Of a DNA stretch of 64,000 nucleotides, positions 6,945 to 14,819 are shown piece after piece. How positions within the stretch are numbered: the first letter of the stretch is position 1; each line of letters begins with the position of its first letter. The DNA lies in the NCBI RefSeq assembly GCF_003863365.1, contig NZ_RQXT01000018.1, forward strand, positions 48,821 to 112,820. The letters are read 5' to 3'. The stretch is from Mesorhizobium tamadayense. Its GTDB lineage: Bacteria; Pseudomonadota; Alphaproteobacteria; Rhizobiales; Rhizobiaceae. The notes under the pieces were generated by a model, which saw only the letters and a list, made by a program, of their open reading frames with translations, searched no databases and was not told the DNA's origin. A program made the translations under genes and the position numbers.

Positions 6945-8186
6945 ATGATGATGCCAGACTATCTCGCCTTCGACCCCGCCAGCCGCCGCCTGCGACTCCA
7001 CCCGCACGAGCCGGCCTTCGTGCAGAACCCGTACGCGGCCTATGCCTTCCTGCACGGCGCCTCGAACGTCTTCTTCTGGGAGGACTACGGCTTCTGGTGT
7101 TTTGGCGGCTTCGACGACGTCAATCGTCTGCTGCGGGACCGCCGCTTCGGCCGCCAGAACCCGGCCGGTATTCCCGACAGCCGCGGGATCGGCGACGACC
7201 GCTCCCATCTCACCGCCTTCGACGCGATCGAAGCCAATTCCATGCTGGAACTCGAGCCGCCGGTGCATACGAGGCTCAGGACGCTGGTCAATCGCGCCTT
7301 CGTCTCGCGCCAGGTCGAGCGGTTGAAACCGCGCATCGAGGCTCTGGCCAATGAGCTGATCGATCGCTTCGAGCCGGGCGGCGTGGACCTGCTGCCCGCC
7401 TACGCGTCGCCCTTGCCGATCACCATCATCGCCGAGATGCTCGGCGTCCCGGTCGAGATGGGGTCGCAATTGCTCGACTGGTCGCATCAGATGGTCACTA
7501 TGTACATGCATGGCCGCACGCGCGAGACCGAGGAGACGGCGAACCGCGCCGCGCGCGATTTCGCGACGTTCCTGCGCGGCTATGTCGCCGAGCGGCGCAA
7601 GAAGCCGGGCGACGATCTGCTGTCGCTGCTGATCGAGGCCCAGGACAACGGCCAGAAGCTCTCCGAGGACGAGTTGGTCTCCTCGGCGATCCTTTTGCTC
7701 AATGCCGGCCACGAAGCGACCGTGCACCAGACCGGCAATGCGGTGCGCGCGATCCTGGCGCAAGGCGGCGATCCGCGCCGCTTTTTTGCCACGCCGGAAG
7801 CGAACGCCGCAACGGTCGAGGAATGCCTGCGCTTCGACGCACCGCTGCACATGTTCCTGCGCTATGCCTATGAGGAGATCGAAGTGGCGCCAGGCATTTT
7901 GGTCAAGCCCGGCGAGATGGTCGCGCTGCTGCTCGGCATGGCCAATCACGACCCGCTGGCGTTTGCCGGACCCGCCACGTTCGATCCAGCGCGTACGGAC
8001 CAGAAGAACGCCTCCTTCGGCGCCGGCATCCATTTCTGCATCGGCGCGCCGCTGGCAAGGTTGGAACTGCAGGTGTCGCTGAAGACGCTGTTCGATCGCC
8101 TGCCAAAGCTGCGCGTGGCCGAGGAGCCGCGCTTTCGCGACACCTATCATTTTCATGGGTTGGAGAGGCTTGCGGTCGCGTTTTGA
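6945..8186 (+). CDS. Cytochrome P450 (CYP) monooxygenase
   Basis: A 413-aa soluble class I bacterial P450. Seen in order: I-helix AGHEAT (about 256-261), K-helix ExxR in EECLR (about 293-296), and the haem loop FGAGIHFCIGAP with the thiolate Cys at about 365. Length is typical. It would need a ferredoxin and a reductase, neither of which is encoded nearby, so partners must be elsewhere. Substrate cannot be inferred. Three consecutive ATG codons (6945, 6948, 6951) make the exact start uncertain. Confidence 0.93.
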   Translation: MMMPDYLAFDPASRRLRLHPHEPAFVQNPYAAYAFLHGASNVFFWEDYGFWCFGGFDDVNRLLRDRRFGRQNPAGIPDSRGIGDDRSHLTAFDAIEANSMLELEPPVHTRLRTLVNRAFVSRQVERLKPRIEALANELIDRFEPGGVDLLPAYASPLPITIIAEMLGVPVEMGSQLLDWSHQMVTMYMHGRTRETEETANRAARDFATFLRGYVAERRKKPGDDLLSLLIEAQDNGQKLSEDELVSSAILLLNAGHEATVHQTGNAVRAILAQGGDPRRFFATPEANAATVEECLRFDAPLHMFLRYAYEEIEVAPGILVKPGEMVALLLGMANHDPLAFAGPATFDPARTDQKNASFGAGIHFCIGAPLARLELQVSLKTLFDRLPKLRVAEEPRFRDTYHFHGLERLAVAF

Positions 8187-8203
8187 GCTGAAGCCTACCC
8201 CAT

Positions 8204-8255
8204 CGTCATCCTTGGGCGTAGCGACGCGGAGCGGAGCGAAGACCCGAGGATGACG
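8204..8255. repeat. Palindromic intergenic repeat family G
   Basis: Imperfect inverted repeat CGTCATCCTTGGGC ... GACCCGAGGATGACG between the convergent P450 and cupin genes; the inner part is GC-rich (GCGACGCGGAGCGGAGC). It resembles REP-like elements common in Mesorhizobium. Confidence 0.75.
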
Positions 8256-8315
8256 AAATGATATGCGCCTCGACCAATCTCGAACATGCCGAGGCACGGT
8301 AGCCGGAACCCCATT

Positions 8316-8660
8316 TCAGAGCCTGATCACATATTCCTTGCGGGTCGTCTCCAGCACTTCCCAGGTGCCCTTGAAGCCCGGCCTCAGCACGAAGCTGTCG
8401 CCGGCCCTGACCGTGCGCGCCTCGCCGCCGTCCTCGGCAATCACCGACACGCCGGACAGGATGTGGCAGAACTCCCATTCGTCATAGACGATACGCCACT
8501 TGCCGGGCGTCGCTTCCCAGATGCCGGCAAAAAGACCACCGTCGCGCTCCTCGACATTCCAGGTGCGGAATTTCGGATCGCCGGAGATCACACGATCCGC
8601 GGCCGGCGCGCCGGCCTCCGGTTCCACGCTTTCGGAATTCACGGCAAGGAAAGCCGACAT
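8316..8660 (-). CDS. Cupin-domain protein (DUF861 / cupin_3 type)
   Basis: A 114-aa single-domain cupin, with motifs around EWEFCHILSGVSVIAEDGG and GDSFVLRPGFKGTWEV. The WEV end and the KWRIVYDEWEFCHIL core are typical of the DUF861 group related to ureidoglycine aminohydrolase, whose substrates are diverse. It starts 4 bp downstream of the metY stop codon, implying translational coupling and one operon with the sulfhydrylase; that linkage is the only functional hint. Confidence 0.85.
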   Translation of the reverse strand: MSAFLAVNSESVEPEAGAPAADRVISGDPKFRTWNVEERDGGLFAGIWEATPGKWRIVYDEWEFCHILSGVSVIAEDGGEARTVRAGDSFVLRPGFKGTWEVLETTRKEYVIRL

Positions 8661-8664
8661 CGGA

Positions 8665-9945
8665 TCAGACCTTGCTCAGCGCCTGTTCGAGATCGGCGAC
8701 GATGTCGTTGACGTCCTCGATGCCGACCGACAACCTGACCGTGTCCGGTCCGGCGCCAGCCTTGATCTTCTGCTCGTCGGAAAGCTGGCGGTGCGTGGTC
8801 GAGGCCGGATGGATCACCAGCGACTTGGTGTCGCCGACATTGGCGAGGTGCGAAAACAGCTCCAGCGCCTCGACGAACTTTATGCCGGCCTCGTAGCCGC
8901 CCTTGAGTCCAAAGGTGAACACGGCGCCCGCGCCCTGCGGCGAATATTTTTTCTGCAGCGCGTTGTTCTTGTCGCCGGGCAGGCCGGGATAGTTCACCCA
9001 GGCGACCTTCGGATGGTTCGCCAGCCAGCCGGCGACGGTGATTGCATTGTCGCAGTGGCGCTGCATCCTGAGCGGCAGTGTTTCAAGGCCGGTAAGGATC
9101 AGGAAGGCGTTGAAGGGTGAGATCGCCGGACCGATGTCGCGCAGGCCGAGCACACGGGCGGCAATGGCGAAGGCGAAGTTGCCGAAGGTCTCGTGCAGCA
9201 CGATGCCGCCATATTCGGGGCGCGGCTCCGACAGCATCGGGTATTTGCCCGATTTCGACCAGTCGAAGGTGCCGCCATCGACGATCGCGCCGCCGATCGA
9301 ATTGCCGTGGCCGCCGATGAACTTGGTCAGCGAATGCACCACGATGTCGGCGCCGTGCTCGATCGGCCGCACCAGATAGGGCGAGGCCAGCGTGTTGTCG
9401 ACGATCAGCGGCAGGCCGTACTTGCGGGCGATGTCCCCGATCTTCTCGATGTCGACGAAGATGCCGCCCGGATTGGCCAGGCTTTCGATGAAGATCGCCT
9501 TGGTCCTGTCGTCGATCTGGCTCTCGAAGGTCGAGATGTCGTTGGTATCGGCCCAGCGGACCTCCCAGCCGAAGTTCTTGAAGGCGTGGCCGAACTGGTT
9601 GATCGAGCCGCCATAAAGCTTGTTGGCGGCGACGAAGTTGTCGCCCGGCTGCATCAGATTGTGGAAGACGAGCACCTGCGCGGCATGGCCCGAGGCGACG
9701 GCAAGTGCCGCGGTGCCACCCTCGAGCGCGGCAATGCGTTCCTCCAGAACCGCCTGCGTCGGGTTCATGATGCGGGTGTAGATGTTGCCGAAGGCTTTCA
9801 GCCCGAACAGCGAGGCGGCATGGTCGGCGTCGTCGAAGACATAGGAAGTGGTCTGGTAGATCGGCGTGGCGCGCGCGCCCGTCGCCGGATCCGGCTTGGC
9901 GCCGGCATGGACGGCGAGCGTGTTGAAACCGGGCGTACGGGTCAT
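8665..9945 (-). CDS. metY: O-acetylhomoserine sulfhydrylase (aminocarboxypropyltransferase)
   Basis: A 426-aa Cys/Met-metabolism PLP enzyme that would make homocysteine from O-acetylhomoserine and sulfide in the cytoplasm. Seen: NIYTRIMNPTQ substrate loop, SGHAAQ phosphate-binding region, VDNTLASPYL, and the PLP lysine K208 in HSLTKFIGGHG. The long C-terminal insertion relative to cystathionine synthases (420-430 aa versus about 390) fits MetY. I found no SAM-II riboswitch in the upstream 150 bp. First gene of a probable two-gene operon with the cupin. Confidence 0.93.
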   Translation of the reverse strand: MTRTPGFNTLAVHAGAKPDPATGARATPIYQTTSYVFDDADHAASLFGLKAFGNIYTRIMNPTQAVLEERIAALEGGTAALAVASGHAAQVLVFHNLMQPGDNFVAANKLYGGSINQFGHAFKNFGWEVRWADTNDISTFESQIDDRTKAIFIESLANPGGIFVDIEKIGDIARKYGLPLIVDNTLASPYLVRPIEHGADIVVHSLTKFIGGHGNSIGGAIVDGGTFDWSKSGKYPMLSEPRPEYGGIVLHETFGNFAFAIAARVLGLRDIGPAISPFNAFLILTGLETLPLRMQRHCDNAITVAGWLANHPKVAWVNYPGLPGDKNNALQKKYSPQGAGAVFTFGLKGGYEAGIKFVEALELFSHLANVGDTKSLVIHPASTTHRQLSDEQKIKAGAGPDTVRLSVGIEDVNDIVADLEQALSKV

Positions 9946-10104
9946 CGAAATATTCCTCTCCAGATCTTTCGAAATCGCCGGGCATTCTTGGCGAAGCGCG
10001 GTCGCGAATGCAAAGAAGAAAATACCTTTCGGCTTGCGATCTGCGGCGAACGCCCGGGGAAATCCATTTCTTCCCGCAATAATTTTGCGCGCCTGGTTGT
10101 CGGC

Positions 10105-10626
10105 CTATTTCTGCCGCACGCCAAAACTCTGGAAACCCTGACGCATCACGGGCTTCTTCGACGACAGCACGCCGGAATTGACGCCGGTCCAGCCGATCTC
10201 GCCCGACAGCTTGCCGTATTCGATCTTCGGGCAGCGGTTCATCACCACCTTGATGCCGGCGGCCTCGGCGCGCGCGGCGGCCTCGTCATGGCGCACACCA
10301 AGCTGCATCCAGACGACCTTGGGCAGCGGATCGAGCTTCAGCACCTGGTCGACGATGCCCGGCACCGCTGCCGAACCGCGAAAAATGTCGACCATGTCGA
10401 CCGCATGTGGCAGGTCGGCCAGGCTGGCATAGACCGTTTGTCCAAGGATCTGCTTGCCGGCATGACCGGGATTGATCGGCAACACCGAAAAGCCCTTGGC
10501 AAGCAGGTATTTCAGCACGAAATAGCTCGGCCGCACGTCGTTGGGCGAGGCGCCGACCATGGCGATCGTCTTCACCGAATTGAGGATACCGGCGATGTAG
10601 GTGTTGTCGTAGGCGTCGTGATTCAT
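10105..10626 (-). CDS. CoA-binding domain protein (YccU-like)
   Basis: A 173-aa Rossmann-type CoA_binding protein: KTIAMVGASPNDVRPSYFVLKYL forms the nucleotide-binding beta-alpha unit near residue 20, followed by PKVVWMQLGVRHDEAAARA and a conserved MNRCPKIEY. Family members bind CoA or acyl-CoA but their role is poorly known. Its start codon overlaps the stop of the upstream AAA ATPase gene by an ATGA, implying coupled translation with that (now frameshifted) gene. Confidence 0.88.
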   Translation of the reverse strand: MNHDAYDNTYIAGILNSVKTIAMVGASPNDVRPSYFVLKYLLAKGFSVLPINPGHAGKQILGQTVYASLADLPHAVDMVDIFRGSAAVPGIVDQVLKLDPLPKVVWMQLGVRHDEAAARAEAAGIKVVMNRCPKIEYGKLSGEIGWTGVNSGVLSSKKPVMRQGFQSFGVRQK

Positions 10627-11398
10627 GGCTCGTCCTCATACAGCGCTTCAGCGAGAAAGCCATCCGGATCGCTGCAGAAGTCGCGCATCATGCGAAAATG
10701 ATCGGTGTCGTGAAAATCAATCAGATCGAGGCCGAAGCGGCTGATGCGGAAGAGGCGCGCGTTGGGGCAGGCCATCAGCAATGGCGAATGCGTGGCCATG
10801 ATCACCTGCGAGGTGCCGGAACGCTCCATGCTCTGAGCAGCTTCAACAATTCTATCTGGCGAGTCGGCGAAAGCGCGCTTTCGGGCTCATCGAGGATGTA
10901 GATGCCTTGCCGGCGGCAGCGTTCCCCGAAGAAGCGGATGAACCCTTCGCCATGCGACCATGACAGGAAATCGGGCGGTGCCGCGCCAACGTCCAGCGCG
11001 GCGCGATCGAGGTAGCGCGCGACCGAGTAGAAAGACTCGGCGCGAAAGAACCATCCCGCGGTGACCTTCGGCAGCCAGTGGCCGCGCAGCGTACCGGCAA
11101 GCGCCGCGCCGCTCTTGTCGACGGCGCCTGCGTGGTCGACAGGCATGTAGCCTTTACCGCCGCCGGCTTCGTCATAGCCGGCCAGCGCGCCGATGGCTTC
11201 CAGCAGCGTCGATTTGCCGGTGCCATTCTCGCCGACGATGATGGTGATGGCGGTCGTGAATTCGAACTCGAATTCACGGCTCTGAAAAATCGGCAGGTTC
11301 CAGGGATATTGTTCCCAGTCCGCGACCCGCGACGGCTCAAGCAGGATGCGCTTGAGGTAGGCCGCCTTCAGGCGCGTCAGTTGCTTGCGGGCAGCCAC
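10623..11398 (-). pseudogene. AAA-family ATPase, frameshifted
   Basis: The N-terminal frame (11398 to 10802, 198 aa) carries Walker A GENGTGKST (about 56-64) and Walker B IYILDEPESAL. The C-terminal frame (to 10623) carries the H-loop region VIMATHSPLLMACPNARL. A single missing base near 10818-10822, between KLLR and MERSGTSQV, splits them; adding one base restores a continuous protein of about 257 aa. It resembles predicted ATPases of the RecF/SMC-like AAA_23/DUF2813 type. Either a genuine pseudogene or a sequence error. It is ATGA-coupled to the CoA-binding gene. Confidence 0.75.
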
Positions 11399-11443
11399 GT
11401 CGAACCTACAACGATGGAAAAGCGCGGCTGCATCCCGGGCCAG

Positions 11444-12265
11444 CTATTCGTCTGTCCATTCCGGCTTACGCTTGCCGATGAAGGCGCCGATGCCTTCCTC
11501 GGAGTCGCGCGCCAGCATGTTTTCCACCATCACGCGGCCAGTATAGGCATAGGCGTCCGCGAGCCCCATCTCGGCCTGGGCGTAGAAGGCTTCCTTGCCG
11601 GTCTTGACGACCAAAGACGATTTGGACGCAATGGTTTGCGCGTATTTGTTGACAACCTGATTCAGATATTCGCGCGGCACAATGCGATTGACGAGGCCGA
11701 ATTCCTTGGCAGTCGCCGCATCGATCGTCTCGCCGGTGAGCAGCATTTCCATCGCCTGCTTGCGCGAGACGTTGCGCGACAGCGCCACCATCGGCGTCGA
11801 GCAGAACAGGCCGATATTGATGCCTGGCGTGCAGAAGGTCGCCTCGTGCGAGGCAATGGCAAGATCGCAGCTCGCGACCAGTTGCAGACCGGCGGCGGTC
11901 GCAAGACCGTCGACCTCGGCGATCACCGGCTTCGGGTGACGCACGATTGTCTGCATCAGCCTCGCGCAGGCGGCGAAGGTCTTCTCGAAGAAGGCGCGGC
12001 CACGGTCGGCATCGGCACGGTGTGCCGTCATTTCCTTGAGGTCGTGGCCGGCGCAGAACACTTTTCCGGACGCCGCCAGGATGAGGACGCGCACCGACCT
12101 GTCGGCCTTCACACGATCGAACTCCGCCTGCAGCGCCGCCATTGTCGCCAGCGACAGCGCGTTGGCCGGCGGGCTGGCAAGAGTCAGCCGCAGAATACCC
12201 TTGTCCTGGCTGGCGAGAACAGGGCTGTCTGCGACGGCGGGCTTGATGGCGACAACTTCAGCCAC
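11444..12265 (-). CDS. Enoyl-CoA hydratase/isomerase family protein
   Basis: A 273-aa crotonase-fold enzyme. Oxyanion-hole segments are visible: ASGKVFCAGHDLKEM and VDGLATAAGLQL (the usual GxxxGGG is altered to ATAAG). The region FCTPGINIGLFCSTPMVALSR resembles the ECHDC3-like branch, in which the canonical hydratase glutamates are not conserved, so the reaction is uncertain. Cytoplasmic, probably in acyl-CoA metabolism. Apparently monocistronic. Confidence 0.88.
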   Translation of the reverse strand: MAEVVAIKPAVADSPVLASQDKGILRLTLASPPANALSLATMAALQAEFDRVKADRSVRVLILAASGKVFCAGHDLKEMTAHRADADRGRAFFEKTFAACARLMQTIVRHPKPVIAEVDGLATAAGLQLVASCDLAIASHEATFCTPGINIGLFCSTPMVALSRNVSRKQAMEMLLTGETIDAATAKEFGLVNRIVPREYLNQVVNKYAQTIASKSSLVVKTGKEAFYAQAEMGLADAYAYTGRVMVENMLARDSEEGIGAFIGKRKPEWTDE

Positions 12266-12418
12266 TTTCTAAACCTCGTAATCAGCGCTCGCGGCTTATG
12301 GAGCAACAGAACTAGCACGCTGCCGGTTGAAGAACAGCCGCGAGATGTGTTTTCTCCGTCGCACCGTTTGGTCCAGACGCTCACGCCTGGAACCTCCCGT
12401 CCATATAGGAAGTCGCGC

Positions 12419-12877
12419 ATGCCCGCCCAAAGCAATCTGATGAAGCCGACGCTCACCGCGGCGGAAGTCAACGCGCTGATGGCGAACGTATACCCGCAGC
12501 TCAACGACCGGCTCACATCCTATGAGGCGTTGGACGTGTTTCCAGGCGGCTGCACTGTGCGGCTCAATGCCGACGAGCGGCATCTGCGGCCGGGCGGCAC
12601 GGTGTCCGGTCCGTCGCTGTTCACGCTGGCCGACATCGGCGGCTACGTCTGCGTGCTCAGCCACGCCGGGCCGGACGCCCTTTCAGTAACCACCAATCTC
12701 AACATCAATTTTGTCCGCAAGGCCGAGGCCGGGCCGATTGACGGCCATTGCCGGATCCTAAAGCTCGGCAAGAGCCTGATGGTGTTCGACATCGACATCG
12801 TCGCCGGCCCGGATGGACACACCGTGGCGCATGCGACCGGGACTTATTCGATTCCGCCGAAGCGAGCCTCGCCCTAA
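12419..12877 (+). CDS. PaaI-family hotdog thioesterase
   Basis: A 152-aa single hotdog-fold protein. The helix HLRPGGTVSGPSLFTLADIGGYV and the strand SVTTNLNINFVRKAEAGP are characteristic of the PaaI/YdiI acyl-CoA thioesterase group. It should hydrolyse an acyl-CoA in the cytoplasm as a tetramer. Start 12419 follows AGGAAG; an internal ATG at 12440 is possible. It is divergent from the enoyl-CoA hydratase gene, so the two may serve related acyl-CoA chemistry (inference). Confidence 0.85.
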   Translation: MPAQSNLMKPTLTAAEVNALMANVYPQLNDRLTSYEALDVFPGGCTVRLNADERHLRPGGTVSGPSLFTLADIGGYVCVLSHAGPDALSVTTNLNINFVRKAEAGPIDGHCRILKLGKSLMVFDIDIVAGPDGHTVAHATGTYSIPPKRASP

Positions 12878-12880
12878 GAA

Positions 12881-12909
12881 TTGATACGGCGGCGGGATGT
12901 GTATATATA
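12881..12909 (+). promoter_or_regulatory. Sigma70-type promoter of hicAB
   Basis: TTGATA (12881-12886), a 17-bp spacer and TATATA (12904-12909) form a near-consensus promoter 17 bp upstream of the hicA start. The alternating TA tract across the -10 could also overlap a HicB operator, which would fit autorepression. Confidence 0.7.
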
Positions 12910-12925
12910 TGCGCATAGGTGATAT

Positions 12926-13120
12926 TTGGTCGAGCGTGATAGTCGTCGCATCATTAAACGCCTGAAGGATGAAGGCTTCGAATTGGTTTCAATTCGAGGC
13001 TCGCATCACAAATTCCGGAAAGGCACTGTCGTGCTTGTCGTTCCGCATCCCGAGAAGGACTTGCCAGTCGGCACCGCTCGCGCAATCGCCAAGCAGGCAG
13101 GCTGGATTCAGACGAACTAA
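12926..13120 (+). CDS. hicA: HicA-type toxin (mRNA interferase)
   Basis: A 64-aa dsRBD-like HicA protein. The GSHHKF motif carries the conserved catalytic His27, and the PHPEKDLPVGTARAIAKQAGW C-terminus is typical. HicA cleaves mRNA and is neutralised by HicB. The only sensible start is TTG at 12926, after AGGTGA. Order toxin-antitoxin, 30 bp apart, under a strong promoter, is the usual hicAB arrangement. All key residues look intact, so it is probably active. Confidence 0.9.
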   Translation: MVERDSRRIIKRLKDEGFELVSIRGSHHKFRKGTVVLVVPHPEKDLPVGTARAIAKQAGWIQTN

Positions 13121-13150
13121 AGTCGTGCGCGGGAAAATCAGGAGGCCGAA

Positions 13151-13549
13151 ATGAAGAATTATTTCGCGTTGGTCGAAAAGGATGCTGACAGCGCGTTCGG
13201 CGTTCGCTTTCCCGACATTCCCGGCTGCTTTTCGGCTGCGGATGCAGCAGCAGATATCGTGCCGAATGCAATCGAGGCATTGCAGCTTTGGGCGGAGGAT
13301 ATGGCAGTACCTGAGCCATCCAGCCACGAGGCGATTGTATCGCGTCCGGAAATCCGTGCTGCCCTATCCAAAGGAGCGTATCTGGTCTCGGTACCGCTGA
13401 TCGACAATGACAGTGCCGTGGTTAGAGCCAACGTGACGTTCGAACGTGGTGTCTTGCGCGCGATCGATGCTGCCGCGCGCGAGCGCGGTATTACAAGATC
13501 AGCCTTCCTCTCGAGCGCCGCCCGCAAGGAAATCGAGGCTAAGCACTAG
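13151..13549 (+). CDS. hicB: HicB-type antitoxin
   Basis: A 132-aa antitoxin. The N-terminal partial RNase-H-like fold starts MKNYFALVEKDADSAFGVRFPDIPGCFS and is followed by the AIEALQLWAED helix. The C-terminal FERGVLRAIDAAARERGITRSAFLSSAARKEI is a ribbon-helix-helix DNA-binding region that should repress the hicAB promoter. An AGGAGG-like ribosome site sits 7 bp before the ATG. Partner of the preceding hicA. Confidence 0.92.
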   Translation: MKNYFALVEKDADSAFGVRFPDIPGCFSAADAAADIVPNAIEALQLWAEDMAVPEPSSHEAIVSRPEIRAALSKGAYLVSVPLIDNDSAVVRANVTFERGVLRAIDAAARERGITRSAFLSSAARKEIEAKH

Positions 13550-13653
13550 CGCTGGGGCGATGAGAGGAGCGCGAAGTATGCGGTAAAATAATACCGCACA
13601 TCTAAATTGTTGTTTTTTCTATATTTTATGTGCAAACTAAGTTTTCCGTTGCC

Positions 13654-13682
13654 TTGACGCACCTGACGCCCTCGCCTATAAG
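13654..13682 (+). promoter_or_regulatory. Sigma70-type promoter of rplM-rpsI
   Basis: TTGACG (13654-13659), 17-bp spacer, TATAAG (13677-13682). It leaves a leader of about 130 nt before rplM, with a GC-rich stretch CGGCCCGCAACGGCCGCCG that may fold and could take part in ribosomal-protein autoregulation (inference). Confidence 0.75.
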
Positions 13683-13817
13683 CCCTCACGAAGCAGCGGC
13701 CCGCAACGGCCGCCGTTTTGTTATTGGCAGGCGGCTTTGGCCGCTTCGTCAATCCAAGCAACAAGAAACGCCTTTCCTTGTCCTCGCGACCGGAAAGGTC
13801 CAACCGAGAGCAAAACC

Positions 13818-14282
13818 ATGGCTACCTTTTCGCAGAAGCCTGCGGATGTGGTGAAGAAGTGGGTGCTGATCGACGCCGAAGGTCTCGTCGTCGGCCGCCT
13901 CGCCACTGTCATCGCCAACCATCTGCGCGGCAAGCACAAGCCCACCTTCACTCCGCATGTCGACGACGGCGACAACGTCATCGTCATCAACGCCGACAAG
14001 GTGGTGTTCACCGGCAAGAAGTACACCGACAAGGTCTATTACTGGCACACGGGCCATCCCGGCGGCATCAAGGAGCGCACCGCGCGCCAGCTGCTCGAGG
14101 GCCGCTTCCCCGAGCGCGTCGTCGAGAAGGCCGTCGAGCGCATGATCCCGCGCGGCCCACTTGGCCGCCGCCAGATGAAGAATCTCCGCGTCTATGCAGG
14201 CACTGAGCATCCGCATGCCGCCCAGCAGCCCGTCACGCTCGACGTGGCCAAGCTGAACTCCAAGAACAAGAGGGCTTCGTAA
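13818..14282 (+). CDS. rplM: 50S ribosomal protein L13
   Basis: A 154-aa protein, an ordinary length for alphaproteobacterial L13. Motifs: KKWVLIDAEGLVVGRLAT, GDNVIVINADKVVFTGKK, YYWHTGHPGGIKERT and MIPRGPLGRRQMKNLRVYAG. Start 13818 is chosen over an in-frame upstream ATG because MATFSQKPADV is the conserved N-terminus. Its stop overlaps the rpsI start (TAATG), so the two are translationally coupled. Confidence 0.98.
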   Translation: MATFSQKPADVVKKWVLIDAEGLVVGRLATVIANHLRGKHKPTFTPHVDDGDNVIVINADKVVFTGKKYTDKVYYWHTGHPGGIKERTARQLLEGRFPERVVEKAVERMIPRGPLGRRQMKNLRVYAGTEHPHAAQQPVTLDVAKLNSKNKRAS

Positions 14283-14758
14283 TGGCTGAGCTTTCCTCGC
14301 TCGCAGAACTCGGGACTGTCACTGTCGCCGCGCAGCCGGCCGCGCCCGTCCACGTCCAGAAGCTCGACAAGTCGGGCCGCGCCTATGCCACCGGCAAGCG
14401 CAAGAACGCCATCGCGCGCGTCTGGGTGAAGCCGGGCTCCGGCAAGATCACCGTCAACGACAAGGAATTCGCGACCTATTTCGCGCGTCCCGTCCTGCAG
14501 ATGATCCTCAACCAGCCGATCGTCGCCGCCAACCGCGCCGGCCAGTACGACATCGTCGCCACCGTCATCGGCGGCGGCCTCTCCGGCCAGGCGGGCGCCG
14601 TGCGTCACGGCATCTCCAAGGCGCTGACCTATTACGAGCCGGCGCTGCGCTCCGTGCTCAAGAAGGGCGGCTTCCTGACCCGCGACAGCCGCGTCGTCGA
14701 GCGCAAGAAATACGGCAAGGCGAAGGCCCGCCGCAGCTTCCAGTTCTCGAAGCGCTAA
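14282..14758 (+). CDS. rpsI: 30S ribosomal protein S9
   Basis: A 158-aa protein with an N-terminal Ala/Pro-rich extension of about 35 residues, typical of rhizobial S9, then the conserved GRAYATGKRKNAIARVW and GGGLSGQAGAVRHGISKAL segments. The C-terminus GKAKARRSFQFSKR is the basic tail that reaches the ribosomal P-site tRNA. It overlaps rplM by one base and is followed by an intrinsic terminator. Confidence 0.98.
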   Translation: MAELSSLAELGTVTVAAQPAAPVHVQKLDKSGRAYATGKRKNAIARVWVKPGSGKITVNDKEFATYFARPVLQMILNQPIVAANRAGQYDIVATVIGGGLSGQAGAVRHGISKALTYYEPALRSVLKKGGFLTRDSRVVERKKYGKAKARRSFQFSKR

Positions 14759-14781
14759 GCGTTTCGATTACAAGGTTCTCG

Positions 14782-14807
14782 AAAGGCCGCCTCCGGGCGG
14801 CCTTTTT
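14782..14807 (+). terminator. Intrinsic terminator of rplM-rpsI
   Basis: Perfect 10-bp stem AAAGGCCGCC (14782-14791) and GGCGGCCTTT (14796-14805) with a TCCG loop and a T run. Confidence 0.92.
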
Positions 14808-14819
14808 GCTTTCGGGCGG

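Noticed and set aside
6942..8297. A 451-codon minus-strand frame opposite the P450 gene
   Set aside because: Composition (Arg/Gln/Val-rich, no domain) is typical of antisense frames in high-GC codons; the plus-strand P450 has all motifs.
9946..10104. SAM-II riboswitch upstream of metY
   Set aside because: I looked for the pseudoknot elements (such as the GCTAAAAAGG-like segment) and did not find them; only GC-rich irregular stems are present.
9193..10701. A 502-codon plus-strand frame
   Set aside because: Antisense to metY and the CoA-binding gene and without recognisable domain.
11078..12877. A 599-codon open frame on the plus strand ending in the thioesterase
   Set aside because: Only its last 152 codons look like protein; the rest is antisense to the enoyl-CoA hydratase and ATPase genes and is the usual high-GC artefact.
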